From Rummeliibacillus sp044763875 (GTDB lineage: Bacteria > Bacillota > Bacilli > Bacillales_A > Planococcaceae), in NCBI RefSeq assembly GCF_044763875.1, contig NZ_JBIWGZ010000001.1, forward strand, positions 558,001 through 622,000: DNA of 64,000 nt. Direction: 5' to 3'. This document shows, piece after piece, positions 1-7,783 of the stretch. A model generated the notes under the pieces. That model did no database searches. It worked only from the letters and a program-made list of their open reading frames with translations, and had not been told where the DNA came from. Each line of letters begins with the position of its first letter. The stretch's first letter is position 1. Position numbers and translations under genes: made by a program.

Positions 1-582
1 TCTTCCGAGTTTAACCTCTTGAATAAGTTCAGGTACTCGGTCACGTGTCTCAACGCTTACACCGCTCACTTTTCCGGAGATAGCCTTTGCAGTATCTTCT
101 TCAATTGAAGAAACTTGAGCACCAATTTTTTTACCTTTTAAATCGTCAAGTTTTTTGAAATTAAAGTCTTTCTTTGTGATTAGATAATCATGTGTATCGT
201 AGTATGAATCGGTAAAATCAACAACTTCTGCGCGCTTTTTATTTGGGGTAATACCAGCCATAGAAAAGTCGATTTTGTTGGCTTGTACAGCTGGAATCAA
301 ACTATTGAATTCCATGTCTTGAACTTTTAATTGATAACCCATTTTTTGTGTTACTGCTTTAGCTAGATCGACATCAAAACCGATAATTTCATTTGATTTT
401 GTTGGATCAATATATTCAAATGGAGCAAAATCTGCTGATGTACCCATTACTAATACTTTTTTGTTTTGATCTGTGTTTTGATCTGTGTTTTTATCAGTTG
501 CAGTTTTGGTTGAATTTGAACCACATCCTGCTAATGACAATGATAATACCGCTGCTGCTGCAAATAACCATTTCTTTTTCAT
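1..582 (-). CDS. amino-acid ABC transporter substrate-binding lipoprotein, C-terminus off the left edge
   Basis: The first 194 residues of a family-3 solute-binding protein are present; the 3' part lies outside the window. The ATG at 582-580 is preceded by a GGAG ribosome binding site. The N-terminus is lysine-rich, then hydrophobic, ending in the lipobox LSLAGC, so the mature protein is probably a membrane-anchored lipoprotein. Motifs FAPFEYID, IIGFDVDLAKAV, MEFNSLIPA and VDFTDSYYDT are typical of binding proteins for polar amino acids such as arginine or glutamine. It is a close paralogue of the gene at 1596-2396. A short direct repeat encodes NTDQNTDQN after the lipobox. No permease or ATPase gene is visible on this side. 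The ligand is not determined. Confidence 0.93.
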   Translation of the reverse strand, partial: MKKKWLFAAAAVLSLSLAGCGSNSTKTATDKNTDQNTDQNKKVLVMGTSADFAPFEYIDPTKSNEIIGFDVDLAKAVTQKMGYQLKVQDMEFNSLIPAVQANKIDFSMAGITPNKKRAEVVDFTDSYYDTHDYLITKKDFNFKKLDDLKGKKIGAQVSSIEEDTAKAISGKVSGVSVETRDRVPELIQEVKLGR

Positions 583-959
583 GTTGAAATGCTCCATTCT
601 GTTAATTGTTTTGTTATTTATCTATATATTCTTTTATTTGAGAGTTATAAAAATAATGCATAATAATACGGGTATCCTTCAAATAATGAATATATATAAA
701 TTTATATTTATGAATATAATAACATAAATATAAAAAAACTAAAGTCCTTTTTAAGTAAGAGTGCGCATTTTTTTTAGATTTATGATTAAAAAGTTCATTT
801 TCAATAGAAAAATAAAAATATTGTCGAAAAAAATTATATAAACTCAAGATATTTGTCGCTTTTCCTTATTCCTCGGGCAATATTTATATTAGGAATATTT
901 CCTATTTTCTTTCAATTATCAATAAATTCATTCTTCGTATACTCTCCAATTCAAAACAA
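583..959. other. AT-rich intergenic region upstream of the first binding protein
   Basis: No convincing gene is seen here. Short reading frames are low-complexity translations of AT-rich DNA without ribosome binding sites. The stretch must hold the promoter of the gene ending at 1. It contains a 47-bp element (687-733) that recurs upstream of the aminotransferase gene at 3717. Confidence 0.6.
687..733. promoter_or_regulatory. shared upstream element, copy 1 (candidate operator)
   Basis: This 47-bp AT-rich block matches 3740-3786 at 44 of 47 positions. It lies about 105 bp upstream of the binding-protein start. It contains TGAAT and ATTCA-like half sites loosely resembling ArgR/AhrC boxes, but no full ARG box. 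The link to arginine control is inference from the neighbouring polyamine genes. Confidence 0.4.
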
Positions 960-1466
960 TTATTGGTCTTTTGTAATTGAATAAATGTTATGTAACTTGT
1001 TAAAAACGAAAGCCTCTTTTTCAAATAGAAAGCCTATCTTTTCTGCTACTCGTATTGACTGCTTATTTTGAGGATCAATGATACAGATTAATTTATTTAA
1101 ACCTAATTGATTAAAGCCAAATTCTTTACAACTTGTAGCTGCTTCAGTAGCATATCCCTTTCCCCAATATTTTTTGTTTATGTGATATCCAATTTCAGCC
1201 TCAAATTTTCCATCTACTTGTTGTTTTGTAATGCCACAATCGCCTATTACTTCATTTGTATCTTTCAAGCATACAGACCACAACCCGTATCCATCTTGTA
1301 TATATCTATTTTGATTTGTTTCAATCCATTTTCGAGTTTTTTCAATACTAAATGGTGCAGGATAATATTTCATCGTTTCAGCATCTGAAAAAATTACATG
1401 AAGCGATGGTAAATCTTCATTTTGATATTCTCTTAAATATAAATTTTTCGTTTTTAATATCATCAT
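960..1466 (-). CDS. GNAT family N-acetyltransferase (RimJ/RimL-like)
   Basis: This 168-residue protein has the layout of RimJ/RimL-type acetyltransferases. It starts with a TKNLYLREYQNEDLPSL strand-helix, followed by WSVCLKDTNEVIGDCGI and EIGYHINKKYWGKGYATEA, which forms the acetyl-CoA pyrophosphate loop. A late segment resembles NxxSxRVAEKIGF. It would transfer acetyl from acetyl-CoA to an amino group; the substrate is unknown. The ATG at 1466 follows GGGGTGAT at good spacing. It is a single gene between two paralogous binding-protein genes, which suggests it was inserted into, or retained within, a duplicated locus. Confidence 0.85.
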   Translation of the reverse strand: MMILKTKNLYLREYQNEDLPSLHVIFSDAETMKYYPAPFSIEKTRKWIETNQNRYIQDGYGLWSVCLKDTNEVIGDCGITKQQVDGKFEAEIGYHINKKYWGKGYATEAATSCKEFGFNQLGLNKLICIIDPQNKQSIRVAEKIGFLFEKEAFVFNKLHNIYSITKDQ

Positions 1467-1515
1467 TTTTAAATCACCCCAATAAATTGTTTAATACCAT
1501 AATAACAGCAACGCA

Positions 1516-1564
1516 TAAAAAAGCCTCATTTCCCAATGTTTTACTTACATTAAGAAAAGAAGCT
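1516..1564 (-). terminator. rho-independent terminator of the aminotransferase/binding-protein operon
   Basis: On the minus strand an interrupted stem (AGCTTC with GAGGCT, TTC with GAA, AATGT with ACATT) is followed by TTTTTT. It lies about 30 nt downstream of the stop codon at 1596. Confidence 0.6.
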
Positions 1565-1595
1565 CTTATGCTTTTGAAGCAATGTGATTTTTAAA

Positions 1596-2396
1596 TTATT
1601 TCACTTTAAACCATTTAGCTTTTAATTCATCAACTTTGCCTTCTTTATTAAGTTCATCTAAGGCTTTATCGAATTCTGCAGTCAATTTACTTCCTTCTGG
1701 GAATGCTGCTGCTTTTGATTGGTCTTCTTGGTTTTGAATTACATAGTATGATAGGTCTTTATTTTGTTTTAAGTAGTTTTCTGCAACAATATCTTCAGTA
1801 ATTAATGCATCGATACGACCTAATTTAACTTCTTGTACTAACTCAGGAATACGGTCACGACTATCAAGTTGCATACCCTTAATTTTTTTGGCTAGAGATT
1901 TCCCTAAATCTTCTTGGATAGATGAAGTTTGTACGCCGACTTTTTTACCAGCTAGGTCAGCATCAGATTTAATGCCACTATCTTTTTTAGTTAACATATA
2001 TTCTTTTGTATCATAGTAAGATTTAGTGAAATCTACTACTTCATCACGTTTCTTATTTGGTGTCATACCTGCTAAAACGAAGTCTACTTTTCCTGCTTGA
2101 AGTGCTGGGATTAAACTATTGAATTCCATATCTTTCACTTGTAGTTGATAACCCATTTTTTCTGTAGCAGCTTTTGCAAGATCAATATCAAAACCGATAA
2201 TATCATCAGAAACTTTGGCATCGATATATTCAAAAGGTGCATAATCTGCTGCTGTACCCATTACTAAGACTTTTTTCTCTTTAGCATCACTAGAACCATT
2301 ATCAGCTGATTTATTCGTATCTTTTGTTCCACAACCTGCAAGTGATAGTGCCAAAACTGCTGTTGCTAAAAATAACCATTTTTTTTTGATTTTCAT
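1596..2396 (-). CDS. amino-acid ABC transporter substrate-binding lipoprotein
   Basis: This complete 266-residue family-3 solute-binding protein has a lysine-rich signal and the lipobox LSLAGC near residues 17-22. Typical motifs are YAPFEYID, IIGFDIDLAKAA, GMTPNKKRDEVVDFT and a VGVQTSSIQED hinge. It ends in AKWFKVK. It is highly similar to the partial protein at 1-582. It lies 13 bp downstream of the class-III aminotransferase gene and probably shares its transcript. A binding protein for an arginine-, ornithine- or GABA-like compound feeding the aminotransferase would make sense, but this is inferred from context. No permease or ATPase gene is adjacent, so it must work with components encoded elsewhere. 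Confidence 0.93.
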   Translation of the reverse strand: MKIKKKWLFLATAVLALSLAGCGTKDTNKSADNGSSDAKEKKVLVMGTAADYAPFEYIDAKVSDDIIGFDIDLAKAATEKMGYQLQVKDMEFNSLIPALQAGKVDFVLAGMTPNKKRDEVVDFTKSYYDTKEYMLTKKDSGIKSDADLAGKKVGVQTSSIQEDLGKSLAKKIKGMQLDSRDRIPELVQEVKLGRIDALITEDIVAENYLKQNKDLSYYVIQNQEDQSKAAAFPEGSKLTAEFDKALDELNKEGKVDELKAKWFKVK

Positions 2397-2409
2397 ATTA
2401 AAAACTCCT

Positions 2410-3717
2410 TTATTTCAATTCATTCGTATATTTTTGTAATGCTTGATCTAGCATGTTTATCCCGTCATCAATTTGTTCTTTAGTAATTGTTAGAGGTGGA
2501 ATCATCCGGATTACTTCACCTTCGTTTCCACAAAGATAGAACAAAACACCTTCTTCAAGCGCTAGATCTAAAATTCGTTTAAGTGCATCGCCATCACCAT
2601 GTCCTGTTTTTGGTTCAATAACATCGATACCAATCATCAAACCTGTTGCACGAACTTCCCCGATACAATCGTATTTAGTTTGAATTGTTTTTAGTTGCTC
2701 AACAGCGTATGCACCTACTACTTTTGAATTTTCAATGAGATTTTCTTCTTTGAAAATTTCAAGTGTCGTTAATGCAACTGAACAAGCAATTGGATTTCCA
2801 CCAAATGTTGTACCATGAGAACCAATTGGCCATTTCTCCATTAAATTGTGACTAGCGACTGTTGCACTTAATGGTAACCCTGATGCAATTCCTTTGGCTA
2901 TTGCCATAATATCAGGCGTTACGTCAAATGTTTGAGCTGCAAACCATTCACCAGTTCGTCCAAATCCCGTTTGAACTTCATCGAAGATTAGTAGCATCCC
3001 ATGACGATCACATACTTCACGAATTTTATGTAGCCATTCTTTTGGTGGAATAACATAGCCACCTTCACCAAGTACTGGTTCAACAATAACGGCTGCTACT
3101 TCTTCAGGTGTTACTTGATGTTTGAATAATAGATCAAAATCATGTTCAAGCTTGTCTACAACATATTTGACAGGATCAACTCCAACAGGTGCTTCTTTCA
3201 CATTTGCATACGGAATTTGGTAAGACAAATGTGATGGTTGCATAAATTTACGATACTTGCTTTTAGATGTTGTTACACCAAGTGCCCCCATTGAGCGTCC
3301 ATGGAAACAACCTGTAAAAGAAATCACGTATGGACGTTCTGTAGTAAATTTTGCAAGCTTTAATGCTCCTTCAATCGCTTCTGTACCACTATTTCCATAG
3401 AAGAAACAATCTAAATCTCCTGGTAGTATTTCACCAAGTTGTTTGGAGAGTTCTAAAATCGATTCATACATGATAACACCAGATGGTCCATGTATTAATT
3501 GATCTGCAGCATCCTTAATGCTTTGCACGATTTTTGGATGACGATGTCCCGTGTTAGCAACGGCGATGCCTGATGTAAAGTCTAGATATTTTTTACCGTC
3601 TGCCCCGTAATAATAGCAACCTTCTTCTTTAACTACAGGTAGGTTGGGGTGATCTTTTGCCATACTCGGTGCTAAAAAGTTCCCCATATTGTCATATAAA
3701 TCGATCCAACTTTCCAA
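2410..3717 (-). CDS. class-III PLP-dependent aminotransferase (GabT/ornithine aminotransferase-like)
   Basis: This 435-residue enzyme has all class-III aminotransferase hallmarks: YLDFTSGIAVANTGHRHP near residues 44-61, GNSGTEA at 108-114, FTGCFHGRSMGA at 134-145, the FDEVQTGFGRTG cofactor region with Asp246, and the PLP lysine in AIAKGIASG (about Lys275). Likely amino donors are omega-amino compounds such as 4-aminobutyrate, putrescine or ornithine. Its position beside a binding protein and 1.2 kb from the polyamine genes fits arginine/putrescine/GABA catabolism, but substrate cannot be read from sequence alone. The upstream region contains the shared 47-bp element and a CodY-like box. Confidence 0.9.
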   Translation of the reverse strand: MESWIDLYDNMGNFLAPSMAKDHPNLPVVKEEGCYYYGADGKKYLDFTSGIAVANTGHRHPKIVQSIKDAADQLIHGPSGVIMYESILELSKQLGEILPGDLDCFFYGNSGTEAIEGALKLAKFTTERPYVISFTGCFHGRSMGALGVTTSKSKYRKFMQPSHLSYQIPYANVKEAPVGVDPVKYVVDKLEHDFDLLFKHQVTPEEVAAVIVEPVLGEGGYVIPPKEWLHKIREVCDRHGMLLIFDEVQTGFGRTGEWFAAQTFDVTPDIMAIAKGIASGLPLSATVASHNLMEKWPIGSHGTTFGGNPIACSVALTTLEIFKEENLIENSKVVGAYAVEQLKTIQTKYDCIGEVRATGLMIGIDVIEPKTGHGDGDALKRILDLALEEGVLFYLCGNEGEVIRMIPPLTITKEQIDDGINMLDQALQKYTNELK

Positions 3718-3732
3718 TAGTATTCCTCCAAT

Positions 3733-3747
3733 AATTTTCTGAATATA
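3733..3747 (+). promoter_or_regulatory. CodY-like box upstream of the aminotransferase
   Basis: The 15 bases match the CodY consensus AATTTTCWGAAAATT at 13 positions. It lies 16 bp upstream of the aminotransferase start, between the start codon and most of the shared element. Repression when branched-chain amino acids and GTP are plentiful would be expected. In AT-rich DNA such matches can arise by chance. Confidence 0.4.
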
Positions 3748-3786
3748 TATTAATTTATATTTATAAATATAATATCATAAATATAA
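3740..3786. promoter_or_regulatory. shared upstream element, copy 2 (candidate operator)
   Basis: This is the second copy of the element at 687-733 (44 of 47 bases identical). Here it starts 22 bp upstream of the aminotransferase start codon, a different spacing from copy 1. It could be a regulator-binding region or part of a duplicated promoter. Confidence 0.4.
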
Positions 3787-4224
3787 ATTTATGAAATAGT
3801 TTTTTATATAAAATTATTAAAAAAATATATCTGTTTTTTTATTTTAAATACATATAAATTCGTACATTTCCTATATTTAACTTTTGTGAATCAATTCCAT
3901 AAATCCATTTGCATATAAATATCGTGCTTACTTTCCTCGCTTTCCCTTAGGGCAATGGAACGAAGGAAATGCGAATGCATTTATTAGCAGTCACCATCTT
4001 CTGTTCCTTATACAATCTTCTAATAGAAATGCCATTTAAGAATGTTCATTTAATGATAAATAAATGAATAAATATAAATAATAGAAAAAATTCTAATCAA
4101 GATGAGTTCATCGTAAAACTTTAAACTTAATTATTCTTTTTTTAGGATAACTTGTATATTTATGTAAAAATTTTTATGAGGATTTCAAAATTGAGGTGAA
4201 AATAAGTTGTTTAGGAGGGAGTCT
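3787..4224. other. gene-free divergent promoter region
   Basis: AT-rich DNA separates divergently transcribed genes. Around 3920-3990 it is more mixed in composition and resembles a decayed fragment of the GC-rich repeats seen elsewhere (for example GCTTTCCCTTAGGG). No reading frame with a ribosome binding site is seen other than the gene starting at 4225. Confidence 0.5.
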
Positions 4225-4785
4225 ATGAAATTTGTACATATTTTTGGACCACAAGCGGTTGGTAAAATGACAGTTGGACAGGAGTTAGCTAAAATAACGG
4301 ATATGAAACTTTTTCACAACCATATGACGATTGACTTGGTTAGTCACTTTTTTGATTACAGTACAAAAGAAGGAAAAAGATTAGTGAATTTGTTTCGGCA
4401 GGAGATATTTGAAGAGGTTTCAAAAAGTAATTTGTATGGAATGATTTTCACTTATGTCTGGATGTTCAATCTGAAGTCCGATTGGGATTATGTTAAACAA
4501 CTCTCCAAGCTTTTTGAGTCTAGAGGTGGGACTGTTTACTATGTAGAATTAGAGGCTGACTTAGAAGCTAGGCTTGAGCGAAATAAGACTCCAAATCGAC
4601 TTGAACACAAACCTAAAAAAAGAGATATTGAATGGTCTGAGAATGATTTAAAAAGCACAATGGAGAAACATAGATTGAATTCATTAGAAGGTGAAATCAA
4701 TTTCCAAAACTATATCAAGATTAACAATACAAACCTAAGTGCCGAAGATGTAGCAAAAATAGTTAAAGAAAGTTTTCATTTATAG
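4225..4785 (+). CDS. P-loop nucleoside/nucleotide kinase-like protein
   Basis: This 186-residue protein opens with MKFVHIFGPQAVGKMTVG, a Walker A loop of kinase type in which Met follows the GK pair and Thr comes next. A later RNKTPNRLEHKPKKRD segment looks like an arginine-rich lid. Overall it resembles small uncharacterised AAA/shikimate-kinase-like P-loop proteins. The ATG at 4225 was chosen because AGGAGGGAG sits just before it; an in-frame TTG at 4207 would place the ribosome binding site inside the gene. Substrate is unknown. It stands alone and is followed by a terminator. Confidence 0.75.
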   Translation: MKFVHIFGPQAVGKMTVGQELAKITDMKLFHNHMTIDLVSHFFDYSTKEGKRLVNLFRQEIFEEVSKSNLYGMIFTYVWMFNLKSDWDYVKQLSKLFESRGGTVYYVELEADLEARLERNKTPNRLEHKPKKRDIEWSENDLKSTMEKHRLNSLEGEINFQNYIKINNTNLSAEDVAKIVKESFHL

Positions 4786-4791
4786 AGCAAT

Positions 4792-4829
4792 AATAAAAAA
4801 CACCTGGAATGACCAAGTGTTTTTTATTT
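4792..4829. terminator. bidirectional terminator between the kinase-like gene and speB
   Basis: The stem pairs AAAAAACACCTGG with CCAAGTGTTTTTT around the loop AATGA, with one C/A mismatch. A-runs and T-runs on both sides allow it to act on either strand. Confidence 0.8.
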
Positions 4830-4923
4830 TGCTAAATTTACTATTAAATATTCTGTTATTTAATATGACATTTAAACCTAAGCTCTAATTTATCTGCCTA
4901 TAAGCTACCTACAGAATAGAAAA

Positions 4924-5784
4924 CTATTTACCAACAGTTAATAACATTTCACGAATTGTTTTACATGCCACTGCTGTTGATGCACCAGAAGGATCATACT
5001 GCGGTGATAGCTCAACGACATCTGCTGCAACAATATTGTTTAATTTTGATAATTGTTGCATTCCATTTAACAATTCTTTATACGTAATACCGCCTGGTTC
5101 TGGTGTTCCTGTGCCTGGGAAAGTACCTGGATCTAATACATCCAAATCAATTGTTACATATACAGGAAGGTCCTTTAAATCATTTACAACTTCGCTAAGT
5201 GTATCGATTGAAAAACGTTCCATATACGTATGCTCTTTTGACCATTCAAATTCTTCTTTTAAACCTGAACGAATTCCAAATTGAAAAATTCTTCCATCTC
5301 CTAAGAATTCATGGCAACGACGAATAACAGCTGCATGAGATAGCTTTTCTCCCATATAGTCTTCACGTAAATCTGTATGTGCATCAATATGAATCACATG
5401 TAAATCAGGATATTTCTCAAAAGCTGCTTGGATTGTTGGCAAGCTTACTAAGTGCTCTCCACCAACCATTACAAACTTTTTATTATCCTGTACTATTGAA
5501 CGAGTATAATCTAAAATCTCATCCATTGTTTTTTGTGTATTACCAAGTGGTAATTCAAGATCACCACCATCAAAGATTGCAATATCTTCTAAATCGCGAT
5601 CAAGGTATGGAGAATAAGATTCTAATCCATAAGAATCAGGGCGAATCGCTTGCATAGCAAAGCGTGTACCTGGTCTAAAACTTGTAGTTCCATCAAACGG
5701 AATACCAAATAGTACAACATCTGATTCTTCATAGTTGTTGTCGCATCCGATGAATGTTGATACATTTAATGGTTTATTTTGCAT
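4924..5784 (-). CDS. speB: agmatinase
   Basis: Ureohydrolase that splits agmatine into putrescine and urea, the second step of polyamine synthesis through agmatine. The 286 residues carry the complete binuclear manganese site: GGEH (His111), DAHTDLR (Asp134, His136, Asp138) and DLDVLDP (Asp213, Asp215), followed by GTGTPEPGG. The N-terminal IPFDGTTSFRPGTRF segment is also typical. It lies 59 bp after the arginine decarboxylase gene, in the same operon, with AAAGGAG before its ATG. Guanidine hydrolases and other ureohydrolases share the metal motifs, but the adjacent decarboxylase strongly favours agmatine. No spermidine synthase gene (speE) is adjacent. Confidence 0.92.
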   Translation of the reverse strand: MQNKPLNVSTFIGCDNNYEESDVVLFGIPFDGTTSFRPGTRFAMQAIRPDSYGLESYSPYLDRDLEDIAIFDGGDLELPLGNTQKTMDEILDYTRSIVQDNKKFVMVGGEHLVSLPTIQAAFEKYPDLHVIHIDAHTDLREDYMGEKLSHAAVIRRCHEFLGDGRIFQFGIRSGLKEEFEWSKEHTYMERFSIDTLSEVVNDLKDLPVYVTIDLDVLDPGTFPGTGTPEPGGITYKELLNGMQQLSKLNNIVAADVVELSPQYDPSGASTAVACKTIREMLLTVGK

Positions 5785-5843
5785 TGTGAGTTTCTCCTTT
5801 AGCTGTCTTATCTTTATATTATTTAACTAAATTCACTTAAGTT

Positions 5844-7331
5844 TTATTCTTTAACAACGGTGATATGATCTTTTAAATCAGATTCAGTAAGAACATTACC
5901 GAAAGTTCGAGAATAATAGTGATATTGTTGAATTACTTCTTCTGAAACTAGTTCTCCCGGAATAACAAGTGGTATACCTGGAGGATAAATCATCAATAAG
6001 TCTGCACTGATTTTCCCTTTAGCCATATCAATTGGCACTAATTCATGCTCAGCATAATGCGCATCTCTTGGTGTAATCATTAACTTATTTACATGTTTAG
6101 ATGTTACATTTGTTGAATAAATCGGTTTTTTATTGCCATAATGTTTTTCAATTTCACAAAGAGCATACACTAATTTTCCTAATGAATTCTCGTCATCAGC
6201 AGTAGTAATAACTGCCATCACTACATAGCCTTCTGCTAATTCCATTTGAATTTGGTATTTTTCTTTTAAAAGTGTATAAACTTCAAAGCCTGTTAAACCA
6301 CAATCATTCACACGAATCACAAGTTTCGTCCAATCATATGATTGAGAACATTTGTTTTTTAAATAATTGTTTTTCAATACCTCAAAACATGTGTTTTGTT
6401 CAATTTCATGTATTGCTTTTTCTACGATTGGTTTTAACGCTTTATAGCCCTCATATCCATATAACGCAAGCTCATGTCTTGCTACATCTAAAGAGCTCAT
6501 CAACAAATAATTGGCACTCGTTGTTTGTAACAAATTCAGTGTTTTTTGCATCTTTTTAGCGGAGATACGACCTTCATTTAAGAGTAATATCGAACTCTGT
6601 GTAAGCGACCCACCCGTTTTATGCATACTCATTGTAACTATGTCAGCACCAGCTGTGAGAGGATCAATTTGCCCTGGCATAAATGGTAGATGTGCGCCAT
6701 GTGCGCTGTCTACTATAACAGTAACATCACGATCATGTGCCAGCTTACAGATGGTTCTTAAGTCATTCATTGATCCAAAGTATGTTGGATATGTAACTAA
6801 GATTGCTTTTGCTTCTGGATATGCTGATAACGTTTTTTCTACGTTTTTTACTGAAATACCATGAGAAATACCAAAATGAACATCTACTTCTGGTTCAATA
6901 AATACAGGTTTTGCACCACTCAAGATAAGTCCATTCATCACCGATTTATGGCAATTTCGAGGAACGATTAATACATCATCTGGTTTACATGTTGCTAAAA
7001 TCATGGCTAATATACCAGAAGTGGTACCGTTCACTAAAAAATAGGCATGATCAGCCCCAAATGCATTCGCTGCAAGTTGTTGTGCTTCTTTGATAACAGA
7101 CTCTGGGTGACTTAGGAGATCCAATTCTTTCATGGAGTTAACATCCATCTTCATGGTCATTTCACCAAGTACATTTTTCAATGGACTTGATTGTGCGCCC
7201 ATTTTATGACCTGGTACATCAAATGGTGTTGTTTTCTTTTTTGCATAGTTCACTAATGTTTCAAATAATGGCATACGCTCTTGTGTAAGGGCTAATTCTC
7301 TTATCTTTGTTTGTTCTTGTAAGCTATTCAT
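5844..7331 (-). CDS. speA: arginine decarboxylase (Orn/Lys/Arg decarboxylase fold, PLP enzyme)
   Basis: This 495-residue PLP enzyme matches the Bacillus SpeA-type decarboxylases: PFDVPGHKMG near residue 37, LVNGTTSGILAMI at 99-111, VDSAHGAHLPF at 207-217 and the PLP lysine in SMHKTGGSLTQSS (about Lys238). Length is close to B. subtilis SpeA. It makes agmatine from arginine for the following agmatinase. Lysine decarboxylases share this fold, so the arginine assignment relies on speB next door. The ATG at 7331 lies 2 bp after the stop codon of the small upstream gene, indicating translational coupling. The operon appears to be under SAM riboswitch control. Confidence 0.88.
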   Translation of the reverse strand: MNSLQEQTKIRELALTQERMPLFETLVNYAKKKTTPFDVPGHKMGAQSSPLKNVLGEMTMKMDVNSMKELDLLSHPESVIKEAQQLAANAFGADHAYFLVNGTTSGILAMILATCKPDDVLIVPRNCHKSVMNGLILSGAKPVFIEPEVDVHFGISHGISVKNVEKTLSAYPEAKAILVTYPTYFGSMNDLRTICKLAHDRDVTVIVDSAHGAHLPFMPGQIDPLTAGADIVTMSMHKTGGSLTQSSILLLNEGRISAKKMQKTLNLLQTTSANYLLMSSLDVARHELALYGYEGYKALKPIVEKAIHEIEQNTCFEVLKNNYLKNKCSQSYDWTKLVIRVNDCGLTGFEVYTLLKEKYQIQMELAEGYVVMAVITTADDENSLGKLVYALCEIEKHYGNKKPIYSTNVTSKHVNKLMITPRDAHYAEHELVPIDMAKGKISADLLMIYPPGIPLVIPGELVSEEVIQQYHYYSRTFGNVLTESDLKDHITVVKE

Positions 7332-7333
7332 TA

Positions 7334-7516
7334 TTAATCACCCACCTCAATAAAATTTCCATTGATATCGAAGCGGTCATCTGTAGAACAAATTTCCATT
7401 AGAGATTCTAGCTCGATTTTATCAATATCATGTTGTATATCTGAAATTTGATCTGTCATTTTATCCCGATGTCCTTGCGACACGGAACCCGTTGTAAATA
7501 AAATTTTATCAGTCAA
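7334..7516 (-). CDS. 60-residue protein resembling the N-terminus of S-adenosylmethionine synthetase (MetK)
   Basis: Residues 6-26 (LFTTGSVSQGH, then RDKMTDQISD) match the MetK N-terminal signature LFTSESVSEGHPDK..DQISD at about 15 of 21 positions, keeping the His of the GHPDK motif but replacing its Pro by Arg. The remaining 34 residues do not look like MetK; they are acidic and end in FDINGNFIEVGD. The TTG at 7516 is the likely start because AGGAGATGAT precedes it by 9 nt; an ATG at 7525 lies inside that ribosome binding site. Full MetK is near 400 residues, so this cannot be a complete synthetase. It is either a fused metK remnant that keeps a SAM-riboswitch leader, or a small regulatory protein. 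It is tightly coupled to the arginine decarboxylase gene. Confidence 0.75.
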   Translation of the reverse strand: MTDKILFTTGSVSQGHRDKMTDQISDIQHDIDKIELESLMEICSTDDRFDINGNFIEVGD

Positions 7517-7556
7517 TAAAATCATCTCCTACTAAAAAATAACATTTTTAGCATGC

Positions 7557-7589
7557 AAAAAAGCTCTCCAACCATTAGAAGGAAAGCTT
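7557..7589 (-). terminator. riboswitch expression-platform terminator
   Basis: On the minus strand AAGCTTTCC pairs with GGAGAGCTT and is followed by TTTT. A competing antiterminator can form between GGATAAGC, directly after the aptamer, and GCTTTCC of the terminator's left arm. This fits SAM-dependent premature termination. Confidence 0.85.
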
Positions 7590-7611
7590 CGATTAATATC
7601 AACTGCTTATC

Positions 7612-7732
7612 CTCTTATCGTTCACAAAACATTGTACATTTTGCGCTCAGGTTTAGCCCCAACATCTGTTTTTTCCAGACTGGTTTGCCACCGTATCCTA
7701 GACCCCTAGTCTCAACGGTTATTAATAAGAGC
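7612..7732 (-). ncRNA. SAM-I-type (S-box) riboswitch leading the polyamine operon
   Basis: Read on the minus strand, P1 pairs CTCTTAT with ATAAGAG. The P2 arm carries GAG...GAT kink-turn-like bases and a CTAGGGGTCTAG hairpin. GGCAAACC follows, then P3 (CCAGTCTG with CAGATGTTGG), the signature GCTAAACCTG, and a P4 hairpin pairing CAAAAT with ATGTTTTG. The order and conserved blocks match the S-box, whose consensus includes GGCAACC and GCTAAA.CCTGC. A terminator follows at once. SAM-I riboswitches normally shut down methionine/SAM genes when SAM is high. Here the first gene is MetK-like and the next two make putrescine. The core is somewhat divergent, so ligand affinity is not certain. Confidence 0.82.
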
Positions 7733-7754
7733 AACTTTATTTATGCTGAGGCTA

Positions 7755-7783
7755 ATATTAATTGATTTCTTTAAAACTGTCAA
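7755..7783 (-). promoter_or_regulatory. sigma-A promoter of the SAM-riboswitch polyamine operon
   Basis: On the minus strand a perfect TTGACA (7783-7778) is separated by exactly 17 nt from TAATAT (7760-7755). Transcription would start roughly 15 nt before riboswitch helix P1. Confidence 0.8.

Noticed and set aside
485..847. AT-rich short frames on both strands left of the GNAT gene
   Set aside because: Low-complexity Ile/Tyr/Phe/Asn-rich translations without ribosome binding sites, partly antisense to the binding-protein gene.
7612..7732. Guanidine-I/PRPP (ykkC-type) riboswitch
   Set aside because: CTAGGGG looked similar at first, but P1, GGCAAACC, GCTAAACCTG and the helix order fit the S-box much better, and the first downstream gene is MetK-like.
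7553..7765. 70-codon plus-strand frame
   Set aside because: It is antisense to the SAM riboswitch and terminator; its codons reflect the structured RNA and not a protein.
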